From Actinoalloteichus hymeniacidonis (GTDB lineage Bacteria > Actinomycetota > Actinomycetes > Mycobacteriales > Pseudonocardiaceae): a DNA stretch of 64,000 nucleotides. The DNA lies in NCBI RefSeq assembly GCF_014203365.1, contig NZ_JACHIS010000001.1:5332001-5396000 (forward strand), read 5' to 3'. A program made the position numbers and the translations under genes. Of the stretch, positions 28,239-36,158 are shown piece by piece. The notes under the pieces were generated by a model. It was not told the origin of the DNA. It worked only from the letters and a program-made list of their open reading frames with translations, and ran no database searches. How positions within the stretch are numbered: position 1 is the stretch's first letter; every line of letters starts with the position of its first letter.

Positions 28239-28365
28239 CGACCCTAGTCGTCTCGGCGCCGGTCTATCCAGTCCAGAGCGCCTCGGGTTCTTCGAGTTCT
28301 CATGGAAGCATTCACCCGTTCACCAGGCTGCGCCCATCCGCGTGAGGCATCTAGTGTCGCGTGCT

Positions 28366-29535
28366 GTGCGCATCGGACTGATGACCCGTGAATATCCGCC
28401 GGACGTCTATGGCGGTGCAGGAGTCCACGTCGGCTTCCTCGTCCCGAGACTTCGGGAAATGATCGAAGTGGATGTGCATTGTTTCGGCGAGCCACGAGCA
28501 GAAGCGCAGGCGCATCGACCCGATTCCGGGCTGGCCGGAGCCAACGCCGCGTTGCAGGCGCTCTCCGTGGATCTGTCCATGACCCAGGCTGCGGGCTCGG
28601 TGGATCTCGTCCATTCCCACACCTGGTACGCGAACCTGGCCGGCCAGCTGTCCGCGCTGCTGTACGGCATCCCGCATGTGGTGACGGCGCACTCGCTGGA
28701 GCCGAGAAGACCGTGGAAGGCCGAACAACTCGGCGGCGGCTATCGGCTCTCCTCCTGGGTGGAACGCAATGCCTACGAGTCGGCCGACGCGGTGATCGCG
28801 GTCAGCGACGCGATGCGGACCGACGTGCTGGACTGTTATCCGAGCCTGGCACCGGATCGGGTTCACGTGGTGCGCAACGGCATCGACACCGACACCTACC
28901 ACCCGGTGACGGAGACGGACGCCTTGCGGGCGATGGGCGTCGATCCCGATCGACCCACGGTGGCCTTCGTCGGCCGGATCACCCGGCAGAAGGGCGTCGC
29001 GCACCTGGTGGCCGCCGCGCATCACATCGATCCGGCAGCGCAGATCGTGCTGTGTGCGGGCGCCCCGGACACACCGGAGATCGGGGCGGAGATCGAACGA
29101 GCGGTCGCCGAGCTCGCCGCCGTCCGGCCCGGGGTCGTCTGGATACAGCGGATGCTCGAACCCGCCGAGGTCCGGCAGGTGCTGAGTCATGCCACGGTCT
29201 TCGTCTGTCCGTCGGTCTACGAACCGCTGGGCATCGTCAATCTCGAGGCGATGGCCTGCGGGACCTCGGTGGTGGCCTCCGATGTCGGTGGCATCCCCGA
29301 GGTCGTCGACCACGAGAGGACCGGGCTGCTGGTCCATTTCGACGAGAACGACACCGAGACCTTCCAACGCGGACTGGCGGATGCGGTGAACACCGTGCTG
29401 GCCGATCCGGACCGCGCGACGGCGATGGGCCGGGCGGGCAGGCAACGGGCGGTGACGGAGTTCACCTGGGCGGGGGTGGCCGAACAGACCGTGCGGGTCT
29501 ACCGCGCGGCGCTGGGCCGCAGCGACGGAGCCTGA
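28366..29535 (+). CDS. glgA: GlgA/GlgM-type GT4 glycosyltransferase (maltose-1-phosphate or glycogen synthase)
   Basis: The 389-residue GT4 enzyme opens with MRIGLMTREYPPDVYGGAGV and contains a VVTAHSLEP segment, FVGRITRQKGV and PSVYEPLGIVNLEAMACGT, the donor-binding EX7E-type region. The mycobacterial homologue Rv1212c was reassigned as GlgM, which makes maltose-1-phosphate from ADP-glucose and glucose-1-phosphate. The GTG at 28366 matches the family N-terminus; GTG at 28354 is also in frame. A TAGTGT 8 bases upstream could be a -10 element giving an almost leaderless mRNA. The last 37 bases overlap the convergent MFS gene. Confidence 0.92.
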   Translation: MRIGLMTREYPPDVYGGAGVHVGFLVPRLREMIEVDVHCFGEPRAEAQAHRPDSGLAGANAALQALSVDLSMTQAAGSVDLVHSHTWYANLAGQLSALLYGIPHVVTAHSLEPRRPWKAEQLGGGYRLSSWVERNAYESADAVIAVSDAMRTDVLDCYPSLAPDRVHVVRNGIDTDTYHPVTETDALRAMGVDPDRPTVAFVGRITRQKGVAHLVAAAHHIDPAAQIVLCAGAPDTPEIGAEIERAVAELAAVRPGVVWIQRMLEPAEVRQVLSHATVFVCPSVYEPLGIVNLEAMACGTSVVASDVGGIPEVVDHERTGLLVHFDENDTETFQRGLADAVNTVLADPDRATAMGRAGRQRAVTEFTWAGVAEQTVRVYRAALGRSDGA

Positions 29536-30803
29536 GCCCGGTCCGTCGAACGCCGTTGGGCGACGGCGGCCAACATCGCCGCCACTGCGGCCAGCAGCAG
29601 CCAGCCGACCACCACGACGACCAGTCCGGTCCAGCCGAACCGGCCGTAGGCCACGCCGCCGACGGCACCGCCGACGCTGCTGCCGAGGTAGTAGGCCAAG
29701 AGGTAGAGCGCCGGGGCCTGAGTCCGGGCCCGGCCGGACGCCCGGCTGCCCACCCAGCCGCTGGCGACCGCGTGCGCGGCGAAGAAGCCGCCGGTGAGCA
29801 GGCCGAGGCCGATGAGGATCGGTGCAAGGTGGTCGGGCACGGTCAGCAGCACGCCGACCAGGGTGATCCCGAGCCCGCCGATCAGCACCCCTGGCCTGCC
29901 CAGGCGGTCGGCGGCGCGGCCTGCGGTGGCGGAGCTGACGCTGCCGATCGCGTAGGCGAGGAACACCAGGGCGACCACGGCCGGTGCCAGCAGGAACGGC
30001 GGCTCGAGCAGGCGGAAGCCGAGGACGTTGTAGAGCGAGACGAAGCCGCCGGTGCCGAGCGCGGCGACGATGTAGGGGCCGTAGAGCACCGGGTCGGTCA
30101 AGGCGGCGCGCAGTCCGCCGACGACCTCGGCGAACCGGAGTGGCGCAGGCCGGGGGCCACTCGACGCCGGGAGCGCCAGTACGAAGACCACCGCGCAGGC
30201 AGCCGCGAGCGCGGTCACCGCCCACAGACCGATGCGCCAGTTCGTCAGATCGGCGAGCACCCCGGTCAGGAGCCTGCCGGACATCCCGCCCAGGCTGTTG
30301 CCCGCCACGTAGAGGCCGATCGCGGCGCCGAGTCCGGCGGACCGGGTCTCCTCGGCGAGATAGGCCATCGCGACGGAGGCCAGGCCCGCGACGGCCAAGC
30401 CCTGCAACGCCCGCAACGTGATCAGCATCGGGAACGAGCCCGCCAGCGGGACCACAGCGCCGATCAACACCGCCGCCACCACCGAGGCGATCATGACCGG
30501 TCGGCGACCGATGGCCTGCGAGAGCACCGCCAACGGGATGAGGCCGATCGCCAGACCGCCGGTGCCCGCCGAGATGGCCAGCGAGGCGCCGCCCGGACCG
30601 AGGCCGTATTGATCGGCGAATTGCGGCAACACGGGTTGCACGGCGTAGAGCAGCGCGAACACCGCGAAACCCGCGACCAGCATCGCCAGCCCGATTCGGC
30701 GGGAACGACGAGCATCGGTGCCGGGCGTCGTCTCCGCAGCCCGGCCCGCGCGGGGACCATCGGTGACTGCGGGACCAGCGGCATCAGATGCGGAGGCGAA
30801 CAC
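29499..30803 (-). CDS. MFS transporter, YnfM/Bcr-like
   Basis: The 434-residue protein has about 12 transmembrane helices, the loop 2-3 motif in QAIGRRPVM and the related GRAADRLGRPG in the second half. Both fit the major facilitator superfamily drug or metabolite exporters. It is divergent from a LysR-type regulator, so the pair is probably an inducible efflux system. Its 3' end overlaps the convergent glgA coding sequence by 37 bases. The substrate cannot be predicted. GTG or ATG choices near the N-terminus would alter only the hydrophilic leader of about 33 residues. Confidence 0.9.
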   Translation of the reverse strand: MFASASDAAGPAVTDGPRAGRAAETTPGTDARRSRRIGLAMLVAGFAVFALLYAVQPVLPQFADQYGLGPGGASLAISAGTGGLAIGLIPLAVLSQAIGRRPVMIASVVAAVLIGAVVPLAGSFPMLITLRALQGLAVAGLASVAMAYLAEETRSAGLGAAIGLYVAGNSLGGMSGRLLTGVLADLTNWRIGLWAVTALAAACAVVFVLALPASSGPRPAPLRFAEVVGGLRAALTDPVLYGPYIVAALGTGGFVSLYNVLGFRLLEPPFLLAPAVVALVFLAYAIGSVSSATAGRAADRLGRPGVLIGGLGITLVGVLLTVPDHLAPILIGLGLLTGGFFAAHAVASGWVGSRASGRARTQAPALYLLAYYLGSSVGGAVGGVAYGRFGWTGLVVVVVGWLLLAAVAAMLAAVAQRRSTDRAQAPSLRPSAAR

Positions 30804-30870
30804 GACATCCGACGCTAGGCCGCTTCAACAACCTCGTCCAATGAATGTTTCTACGATTTACCATGCAGAA

Positions 30871-31827
30871 ATGGATGATTCTGCCGGGCTGCTGGCCCGC
30901 AAGCTCGCGCCGAGGTTGGCCCTGTTGCGCGCGGTAGCCAGTGAGACACACGTCACCAGGGTCGCCGAGCTGCTCGGTGTCCCGCAGCCGACGGTCAGCC
31001 GGTGGCTCGCCAAGCTCAGCGCCGACCTCGGTACCCCGGTCGTGGTGCGCTCTGGTCGCGGCATCCGGCTCACCAGGGCGGGCGAGCTGCTCGCCGAGGC
31101 GGCAGGACACGCGCTCGCCGCATTGGAACCGGGCTGTCGCCGAGCGCTCGACGAGGCGGATCCGGAACGCGGCCTGGTGGCGTTGGCCTTCCTACACACC
31201 CTGGGCGGGGTGCAGGTGCCCGAACTGCTCCGAGGCTTCCGCGCGCAACGTCCCTCGGTGCGCTTCACCCTCGCGCAGGCTCCGAGCGCCACGATCCTGT
31301 CCCAACTACGCAGCGGTGTGGTCGATCTCGGACTCACCTCGCCCATGCCCACCGACGTCGCCGACCTGCGCTCCGCACCGCTGTTCGAGCAACCGCTGGT
31401 GGTGGCCGTGGCGACCGGTCATCGACTCGCGCGGCGCAAGGTCATCCGGCTCGCCGAACTGGCCGACGAGCAGTTCGTCGGCCTCGAACCAGGGTTCGGG
31501 CTCCGTCTCCTGACCGATGAACTCTGCGCGGCCGCCGGATTCGTGCCCAAACTGGCCTTCGCCGGTCAGGAAACGGACACGGTGCGCGGCATGGTCGCCG
31601 CCGAACTCGGGATCGCCGTGGTGCCCGCCTCCGACGGCACGCCGCCGCCGGGGGTCGTGGAGATCACCCTGAGCCCCCGGTCGGCGCGCACCATCGGGGT
31701 GGTCTGGCTTGCCGGGCGTCCGATGACCTCGGCTGTCCGGGCCTTCCGCGATTTCGCTATCGCGACGCGCCCTCGCCCGTCGACGGGCCGACCACCGGCC
31801 ACCCTGGGCCCGCAGCCCCGCCTGTGA
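30871..31827 (+). CDS. LysR-family transcriptional regulator
   Basis: The 318-residue protein begins with a winged helix-turn-helix (ALLRAVASETHVTRVAELLGVPQPTVSRWLAKL) and continues with a periplasmic-binding-like effector domain, matching LysR regulators. It is divergent from the MFS gene with only 67 bases between start codons, so it very likely controls it and itself. ATG at 30871 is used; an ATG at 30841 would add ten residues. The short intergenic stretch is AT-rich, as expected for overlapping promoters and operator. Confidence 0.9.
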   Translation: MDDSAGLLARKLAPRLALLRAVASETHVTRVAELLGVPQPTVSRWLAKLSADLGTPVVVRSGRGIRLTRAGELLAEAAGHALAALEPGCRRALDEADPERGLVALAFLHTLGGVQVPELLRGFRAQRPSVRFTLAQAPSATILSQLRSGVVDLGLTSPMPTDVADLRSAPLFEQPLVVAVATGHRLARRKVIRLAELADEQFVGLEPGFGLRLLTDELCAAAGFVPKLAFAGQETDTVRGMVAAELGIAVVPASDGTPPPGVVEITLSPRSARTIGVVWLAGRPMTSAVRAFRDFAIATRPRPSTGRPPATLGPQPRL

Positions 31828-31887
31828 CGCCGCCTGGGCCACCGGGACGACCCCGGCGGCCCACCGGCGCCCATCGGGCGTCGGCGA

Positions 31888-31910
31888 CCGTCTCAGGAGT
31901 TCTGAGACGG
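31888..31910 (-). terminator. Hairpin overlapping the pepA stop codon
   Basis: CCGTCTCAG (31888-31896) pairs perfectly with CTGAGACGG (31902-31910) around a five-base loop. The pepA stop codon (31893-31895) lies inside the stem. No T-run follows, but that is common in high-GC actinomycetes. It separates pepA from the convergent LysR gene. Confidence 0.5.
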
Positions 31911-33479
31911 CACCTGCGCGGCGGCCAACTCGATCAGGGTCCGCGCGGCGAAGCCGGTGGCGCCGGGGACGACCTCGGCGTAGACCCGGTCGGCTCTGGC
32001 AGGCCCCGCGATGTCGAGGTGCGCCCAGGGCAGTTCGCCGACGAACTCCTGTAGGAACAGCGCCGCCATGATGCCGCCCGGTCCGGGCGGGCCCTGCCGG
32101 ACGTCCGCCCATTCGCCGTGCACGTCCTCGGCGTGGTCGTCGAGCAACGGCATCCGCCACCACGCCTCGCCGACCCGATCGCCCGCCGCTGCGAGGGACT
32201 CCGTGAGTGCGTCGTCGGAGCCGAAGAGGCCGCCGGTACGCAGGCCGAGCGAGACCTTCATCGCGCCGGTCAGGGTCGCGACGTCCACCAGCGCGGTGGG
32301 TTCGAGCCGCTCGACCGCATAGGCCAGCGCGTCGGCCAGAACGAGCCTGCCCTCGGCGTCGGTGTTGGTGATCTCGCTGGTGCGGCCGCCGAAGTGCGTG
32401 ACGACGTCGCCGGGACGATAGGCCGCCCCGGACACGTGGTTCTCCGCAGCGGGAACCAGCCCGGTGACCCGAATCGGCAGGTTCAACGCTGCGATACCGA
32501 CGAGTGCGGCGATCACCGAGGCGCCGCCCGACATGTCGGTGCGCATGAGGTGCATGCCGTCTGCGGGCTTGATCGACAGGCCGCCGGTGTCGAAGGTGAT
32601 GCCCTTGCCGACCAGCACCAGGTGTGGTCCCTCGGCGACGCCTGCGGGCCGCCATTCGAGTTCGATCAGCCGGGGCGGGGTCGCCGAGCCGCCACCGACG
32701 GCCAGCACGCCGCCGAAGCCCTGCTCGGCGAGCCAGTGCTCGTCGCGGGCTACGACGTGCAGGTCGGGATGCACCGCGCTCGCCGTGAGCGCCTGCTCGG
32801 CCAGCCAGCCGGGGTTCTTCACATTCGAGGGCGCGTTGGCGAGGTCCCGGGCTAGGGAGGTGGCCGAGGCGAGGGTCGCCGCCTTGGCCACGGCGGCCTG
32901 CAGCGTCGCGACGTCCTCGGTCTTACCGTCGTCCTCGCCTGCGGGAACGGCGAAGGTGACGGCCGAGATCCGCGCAGGCCGGTCCTTCCCGGTCACGGTG
33001 AACCGGTAGCCGCCCAGGCTCACGCCGAGGCTCAGCTCGGTGATCTCGTCGGAGCCGATGGTGGCGGGCAATCCGATGGTGAGCTCGGTCGTCACGTCGG
33101 GCGCCACATCGAGTTCCTCGGCGCGGCTCGCCTGCTCCGCGACCGCGCGCAGCAACGCGGCTCCACCCGAACGCCAGTCGGCGGGCGAAGCCGAACCGAC
33201 GCCGAAGAGCCACTGTGGACCATTGTCCAGTTCGATTCGCTCGACCTGGCCGACCTTGCCGGTGAACCCCGCGACCCGAAGGCGGGCGCCCGCCTCGCGG
33301 AGGTGTTCGGCACCGAGGGCGGGCAACGGCGCCGAGGCCTCGGTGTCGCCGGTGTGGCTGGTGTGCGCGGCCGAGAACACCGGCCACGCCTGGACCGACG
33401 TGGCTGCCGGATCCAGGTCGCCTACCAGCCCGAGCCGGGGCGTCAACGCGGGAACTTCGGGCATGGTGTCGACGGACAA
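31893..33479 (-). CDS. pepA: Leucyl aminopeptidase, M17 family
   Basis: The 528-residue enzyme has the M17 signature NTDAEGR at residues 372-378, the metal and catalytic lysine segment VGKGITFDTGG at about 290-300, and further aspartate ligands in LMRTDMSGG. It removes N-terminal residues from peptides, with two divalent metals, in the cytosol as a hexamer. The N-terminal regulatory domain of about 190 residues is present. The ATG begins MSVDTMPEV. The next gene upstream on this strand is the small DUF3117 gene, 132 bases away. Confidence 0.93.
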   Translation of the reverse strand: MSVDTMPEVPALTPRLGLVGDLDPAATSVQAWPVFSAAHTSHTGDTEASAPLPALGAEHLREAGARLRVAGFTGKVGQVERIELDNGPQWLFGVGSASPADWRSGGAALLRAVAEQASRAEELDVAPDVTTELTIGLPATIGSDEITELSLGVSLGGYRFTVTGKDRPARISAVTFAVPAGEDDGKTEDVATLQAAVAKAATLASATSLARDLANAPSNVKNPGWLAEQALTASAVHPDLHVVARDEHWLAEQGFGGVLAVGGGSATPPRLIELEWRPAGVAEGPHLVLVGKGITFDTGGLSIKPADGMHLMRTDMSGGASVIAALVGIAALNLPIRVTGLVPAAENHVSGAAYRPGDVVTHFGGRTSEITNTDAEGRLVLADALAYAVERLEPTALVDVATLTGAMKVSLGLRTGGLFGSDDALTESLAAAGDRVGEAWWRMPLLDDHAEDVHGEWADVRQGPPGPGGIMAALFLQEFVGELPWAHLDIAGPARADRVYAEVVPGATGFAARTLIELAAAQVPSQNS

Positions 33480-33611
33480 CGGACTTCCTACTTCCGAATT
33501 CAGTCAGTGGGACAGTCGAAGGCCCCGGCGTCCTTGGCGAGGAAGCCGGGGCCGGGGCTCCGCTGAGCTAGGTCAGACCGACCACGGCAGGATGGCCGCA
33601 TCGGCTTCGCC

Positions 33612-33779
33612 TCATCCGGCGGTGGCCTTCAGTGCATCGCCAAGGTTGCTGGCCTCCTCTGCCGACATCTCGACGACGAGGCGCCCACCACCCTCGAGCG
33701 GGACCCGCATCACGATGCCGCGCCCCTCCTTGGTGACCTCGAGGGGACCGTCGCCGGTCCGGGGCTTCATGGCCGCCAT
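33612..33779 (-). CDS. DUF3117 family small protein
   Basis: A 55-residue frame, too short for most gene finders, encodes MAAMKPRTGDGPLEVTKEGR at the start and LGDALKATAG at the end. This matches the widely conserved actinobacterial DUF3117 family in full length. Members are small, cytosolic and of unknown function. It is divergent from the PaaX-like gene. Conservation of the whole sequence makes it convincing even though its size is small. Confidence 0.9.
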   Translation of the reverse strand: MAAMKPRTGDGPLEVTKEGRGIVMRVPLEGGGRLVVEMSAEEASNLGDALKATAG

Positions 33780-33953
33780 AGCGTGCTCCCTCCATCAACA
33801 CTTCCCCGCCCGACGCACCGCACCGCTCGTCGGGCACGCGAGCATTCTCCCCCATCTGGACGCAAGCGTGAAACCGAACCGCTGGCTTGGCATCGCAGAG
33901 CGTGTGCACAGAGACCTGGTAGTGCGGGCAAACGGGTGTCAGACTCGGGTGTC

Positions 33954-34742
33954 GTGCGAGCTCGGTCAGCATTGTTCGATCTCTTCGGCGGCCACCTTCG
34001 AGCCCGGGGCGGCCTCGCGCCGATCGCTGCCCTGGTGCGGCTGCTGGAGCCTCTCGGATTCACCTCGCCCGCCGTGCGCACCGCTGTGTCCAGAACAGTG
34101 CGTCAGGGCTGGTTGGAGCCGGTTCGGCTGCCTGGCGGGCCGGGCTATCGGCTGACGTCCAAGGCGGAACGACGGCTCGACGAGGCTGCCGCGCGGATCT
34201 ATCGAACCCGTCCCGACGACTGGGATGGACGCTGGCACATCGTGGTGTTGGAGGAGCTGCCGGCCCGCGAGTCGCGAGATCGACTCACCTCGTCACTCCG
34301 ACTGTTGGGCTACGGCGAACTTGGTCCCGTGACCTGGGTCGCACCCCGGCCCGCCAACGAGTTGACGGACGTCTTGGCGGTGGAATCGACCCGAGCCCAC
34401 AGCTTCCTAGGCACCCATCAGGGTGACGACGGGGAACTGGCGCGTCGCGCGTGGAACCTCGACGCCCTGGCCGAGGACTACCTGGCCTTCATCCAGGCGT
34501 GGGAGGGCCGGATCACCACCGTGAACGAGGCCGACGATGCCGCGTCTTTCGCGGCGAGCCTCGAGCTGTTGCACGCTTGGCGCGGTTTCCTCTTCCGCGA
34601 CCCGGGCCTTCCTGGCACCGTCCTCCCTCAGGAATGGGGTGGCGACCTCGCTGCCGAGTTCTTCGACCGACACACCGCTCGGTTGGCCCCGGCAGCGGAC
34701 CGATTCGTCGGGTCGTGCCTGGCGAACCCCGCAGGACCGTAG
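33954..34742 (+). CDS. PaaX-family transcriptional regulator
   Basis: The 262-residue protein starts MRARSALFDLFG, has an N-terminal winged helix-turn-helix (SPAVRTAVSRTVRQGWLEPVR), a middle domain with the WHIVVLEELP segment, and a helical C-terminal domain, as in PaaX. PaaX represses phenylacetate catabolism and is released by phenylacetyl-CoA. The GTG at 33954 fits the family start. The next gene downstream, 55 bases away, is an enoyl-CoA hydratase of the PaaG type, but no other paa gene is in the window. Confidence 0.9.
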   Translation: MRARSALFDLFGGHLRARGGLAPIAALVRLLEPLGFTSPAVRTAVSRTVRQGWLEPVRLPGGPGYRLTSKAERRLDEAAARIYRTRPDDWDGRWHIVVLEELPARESRDRLTSSLRLLGYGELGPVTWVAPRPANELTDVLAVESTRAHSFLGTHQGDDGELARRAWNLDALAEDYLAFIQAWEGRITTVNEADDAASFAASLELLHAWRGFLFRDPGLPGTVLPQEWGGDLAAEFFDRHTARLAPAADRFVGSCLANPAGP

Positions 34743-34797
34743 CCGACCTTCACCTGACCAGGGCGAACGGCGGCAGGACTAGGAAAGGAAGGCCATC

Positions 34798-35718
34798 GTG
34801 CTCGATCGACCGGTGTCCACCAGCCCGACCGATGACCACCACACCGCCGCCACCCCGGCCGGCGAGAGTTCCTCGGTCCACGGCAGCGGATCGACCGCGC
34901 CTGCGCAGCCGCAGCACCCGACGGACCCCGGTAAGCCGCTCTTACTGATCGAGGACGACGGCGGAGTCCGGACGCTGACCTTCAATCGCCCGGCCGCTTT
35001 CAATTCCCTGACCGTGCAGCTGAAGAACGATCTGCTGGTGGCGCTGCGCGACACCGCCGTCGACACCTCGGTTCGCGCGGTGGTTCTCACCGGGGCGGGC
35101 CGCGCGTTCTGCGCGGGCCAGGATCTCCGCGAGCACATCGCGCTGCTCCAAGCGGGCGACGAGGCCCCGCTGCGCACCGTGGAGGAGCACTACAACCCGC
35201 TGGTCGAGCTCATCACGACGATGCCGAAACCCGTCATCGCCGCGGTGAACGGCACGGCGGCGGGCGCCGGGGCCTCGTTGGCGTACGCGGCCGATCTGCG
35301 GATCGCGGATCGCTCCGCGAAGTTCCTGATGGCTTTCGCGGGGGTCGGGCTCACCGCCGACTCCGGTGCCTCTTGGACGCTTCCCCGGCTGATCGGTTAC
35401 GGCCGGGCGATGGAGATGATGTTGTTCGGGAAGCCCGTGCAGGCCGAGGAGGCGCTGCGGATCGGGATGATCAACCGACTGGTCGAGGACGGCGAGTCGG
35501 TGTCGACCGCGCACGAGCTGGCCAAGCAGTTGGCCGCAGGACCCACCACCGCGTACTTCAAGATCAAGCAGGCCATGCGCGCCTCGGCATCCGCCGAGCT
35601 CACCGAGGCGCTCGCCACGGAGGCCAGGACACAGAGCGAGGCCGGGCAGACCGCCGATCATCGGGAAGCGGTTGATGCGTTCGTGACCAAGCGCGAGGCG
35701 CGATTCCTCGGACGCTGA
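34798..35718 (+). CDS. Enoyl-CoA hydratase/isomerase family protein
   Basis: The crotonase-fold enzyme of 306 residues contains FNRPAAFNSL, the oxyanion-hole segments GRAFCAGQDL and NGTAAGAGASL, and a C-terminal trimerisation helix. The aspartate in GLTADSGASW and absence of both hydratase glutamates point to an isomerase like PaaG (2-(1,2-epoxy-1,2-dihydrophenyl)acetyl-CoA isomerase). The GTG follows AGGAAAGGAAGG. An unusual Ser/Thr/Pro-rich leader of about 45 residues precedes the fold; an internal start is possible. It may form an operon with the PaaX gene. Confidence 0.88.
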   Translation: MLDRPVSTSPTDDHHTAATPAGESSSVHGSGSTAPAQPQHPTDPGKPLLLIEDDGGVRTLTFNRPAAFNSLTVQLKNDLLVALRDTAVDTSVRAVVLTGAGRAFCAGQDLREHIALLQAGDEAPLRTVEEHYNPLVELITTMPKPVIAAVNGTAAGAGASLAYAADLRIADRSAKFLMAFAGVGLTADSGASWTLPRLIGYGRAMEMMLFGKPVQAEEALRIGMINRLVEDGESVSTAHELAKQLAAGPTTAYFKIKQAMRASASAELTEALATEARTQSEAGQTADHREAVDAFVTKREARFLGR

Positions 35719-35731
35719 TCGCGGACACGGG

Positions 35732-35801
35732 TTCTCTCGACTCCGGCGGCGCGGCAGATGGGCGACATTTCGAGCCCGCCGCGCCGCCACACTCGAGAGA
35801 A
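35732..35801 (+). terminator. Long composite hairpin terminator
   Basis: Three nested stems are visible. TTCTCTCGA (35732-35740) pairs with TCGAGAGAA (35793-35801), GGCGGCGCGGC (35745-35755) with its complement at 35778-35788, and GGGC (35760-35763) with GCCC (35774-35777). It begins 14 bases after the enoyl-CoA hydratase stop. The inner GC stem alone would be a strong terminator. Confidence 0.85.
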
Positions 35802-36158
35802 TCGTTGAAAAATCAGCTAGCGCCCCTCGATACGCCTTCCGGTGAACACGTCCGCCGATTACTGAATTAAATTCATATACCGGCGCGCGGATATCACCAT
35901 CGCCAACACGATGACCGCGCTATCAGGCATTCGAGCAGTTCAGAGGCCTCTTCGGGCGCAGGGAGGACGTCGTGTTCGGCCGCTCCGAACGCTTCCCGAC
36001 CAACACTTCGGGCAAAATGGGACGTTTCTTCCTCCATCATGCCCCGATCCCGCGCCCACTCGGTGGATACTCGGCATGCACTGACACGGAAGCCGAAATG
36101 AAAATTGCAGCGTCGGCCGGACTATCCCGGCCCGATGCGTATCAAGGGGCGGCACGCG
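35802..36158. other. AT-richer intergenic region upstream of the first PPE-like gene
   Basis: About 357 bases precede the PPE-like gene. Base composition drops noticeably near 35860-35900, with an inverted TGAAT/ATTCA pair around TAA at 35868-35880. The promoter of the PPE-EspG operon is expected here, but I cannot assign hexamers. The two upstream cassette genes found elsewhere in this region (a PE-like protein and a lipoprotein) have no counterpart here. Confidence 0.5.

Noticed and set aside
28351-30225. 624-codon minus-strand frame opposite glgA
   Set aside because: Overlaps glgA and part of the MFS gene in a wrong phase; composition is Arg/His/Gly-rich without hydrophobic core.
28479-30818. 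779-codon plus-strand frame overlapping glgA and the MFS gene
   Set aside because: It lacks any recognisable domain and crosses two convincing genes in other frames; typical of GC-rich third-position shadows.
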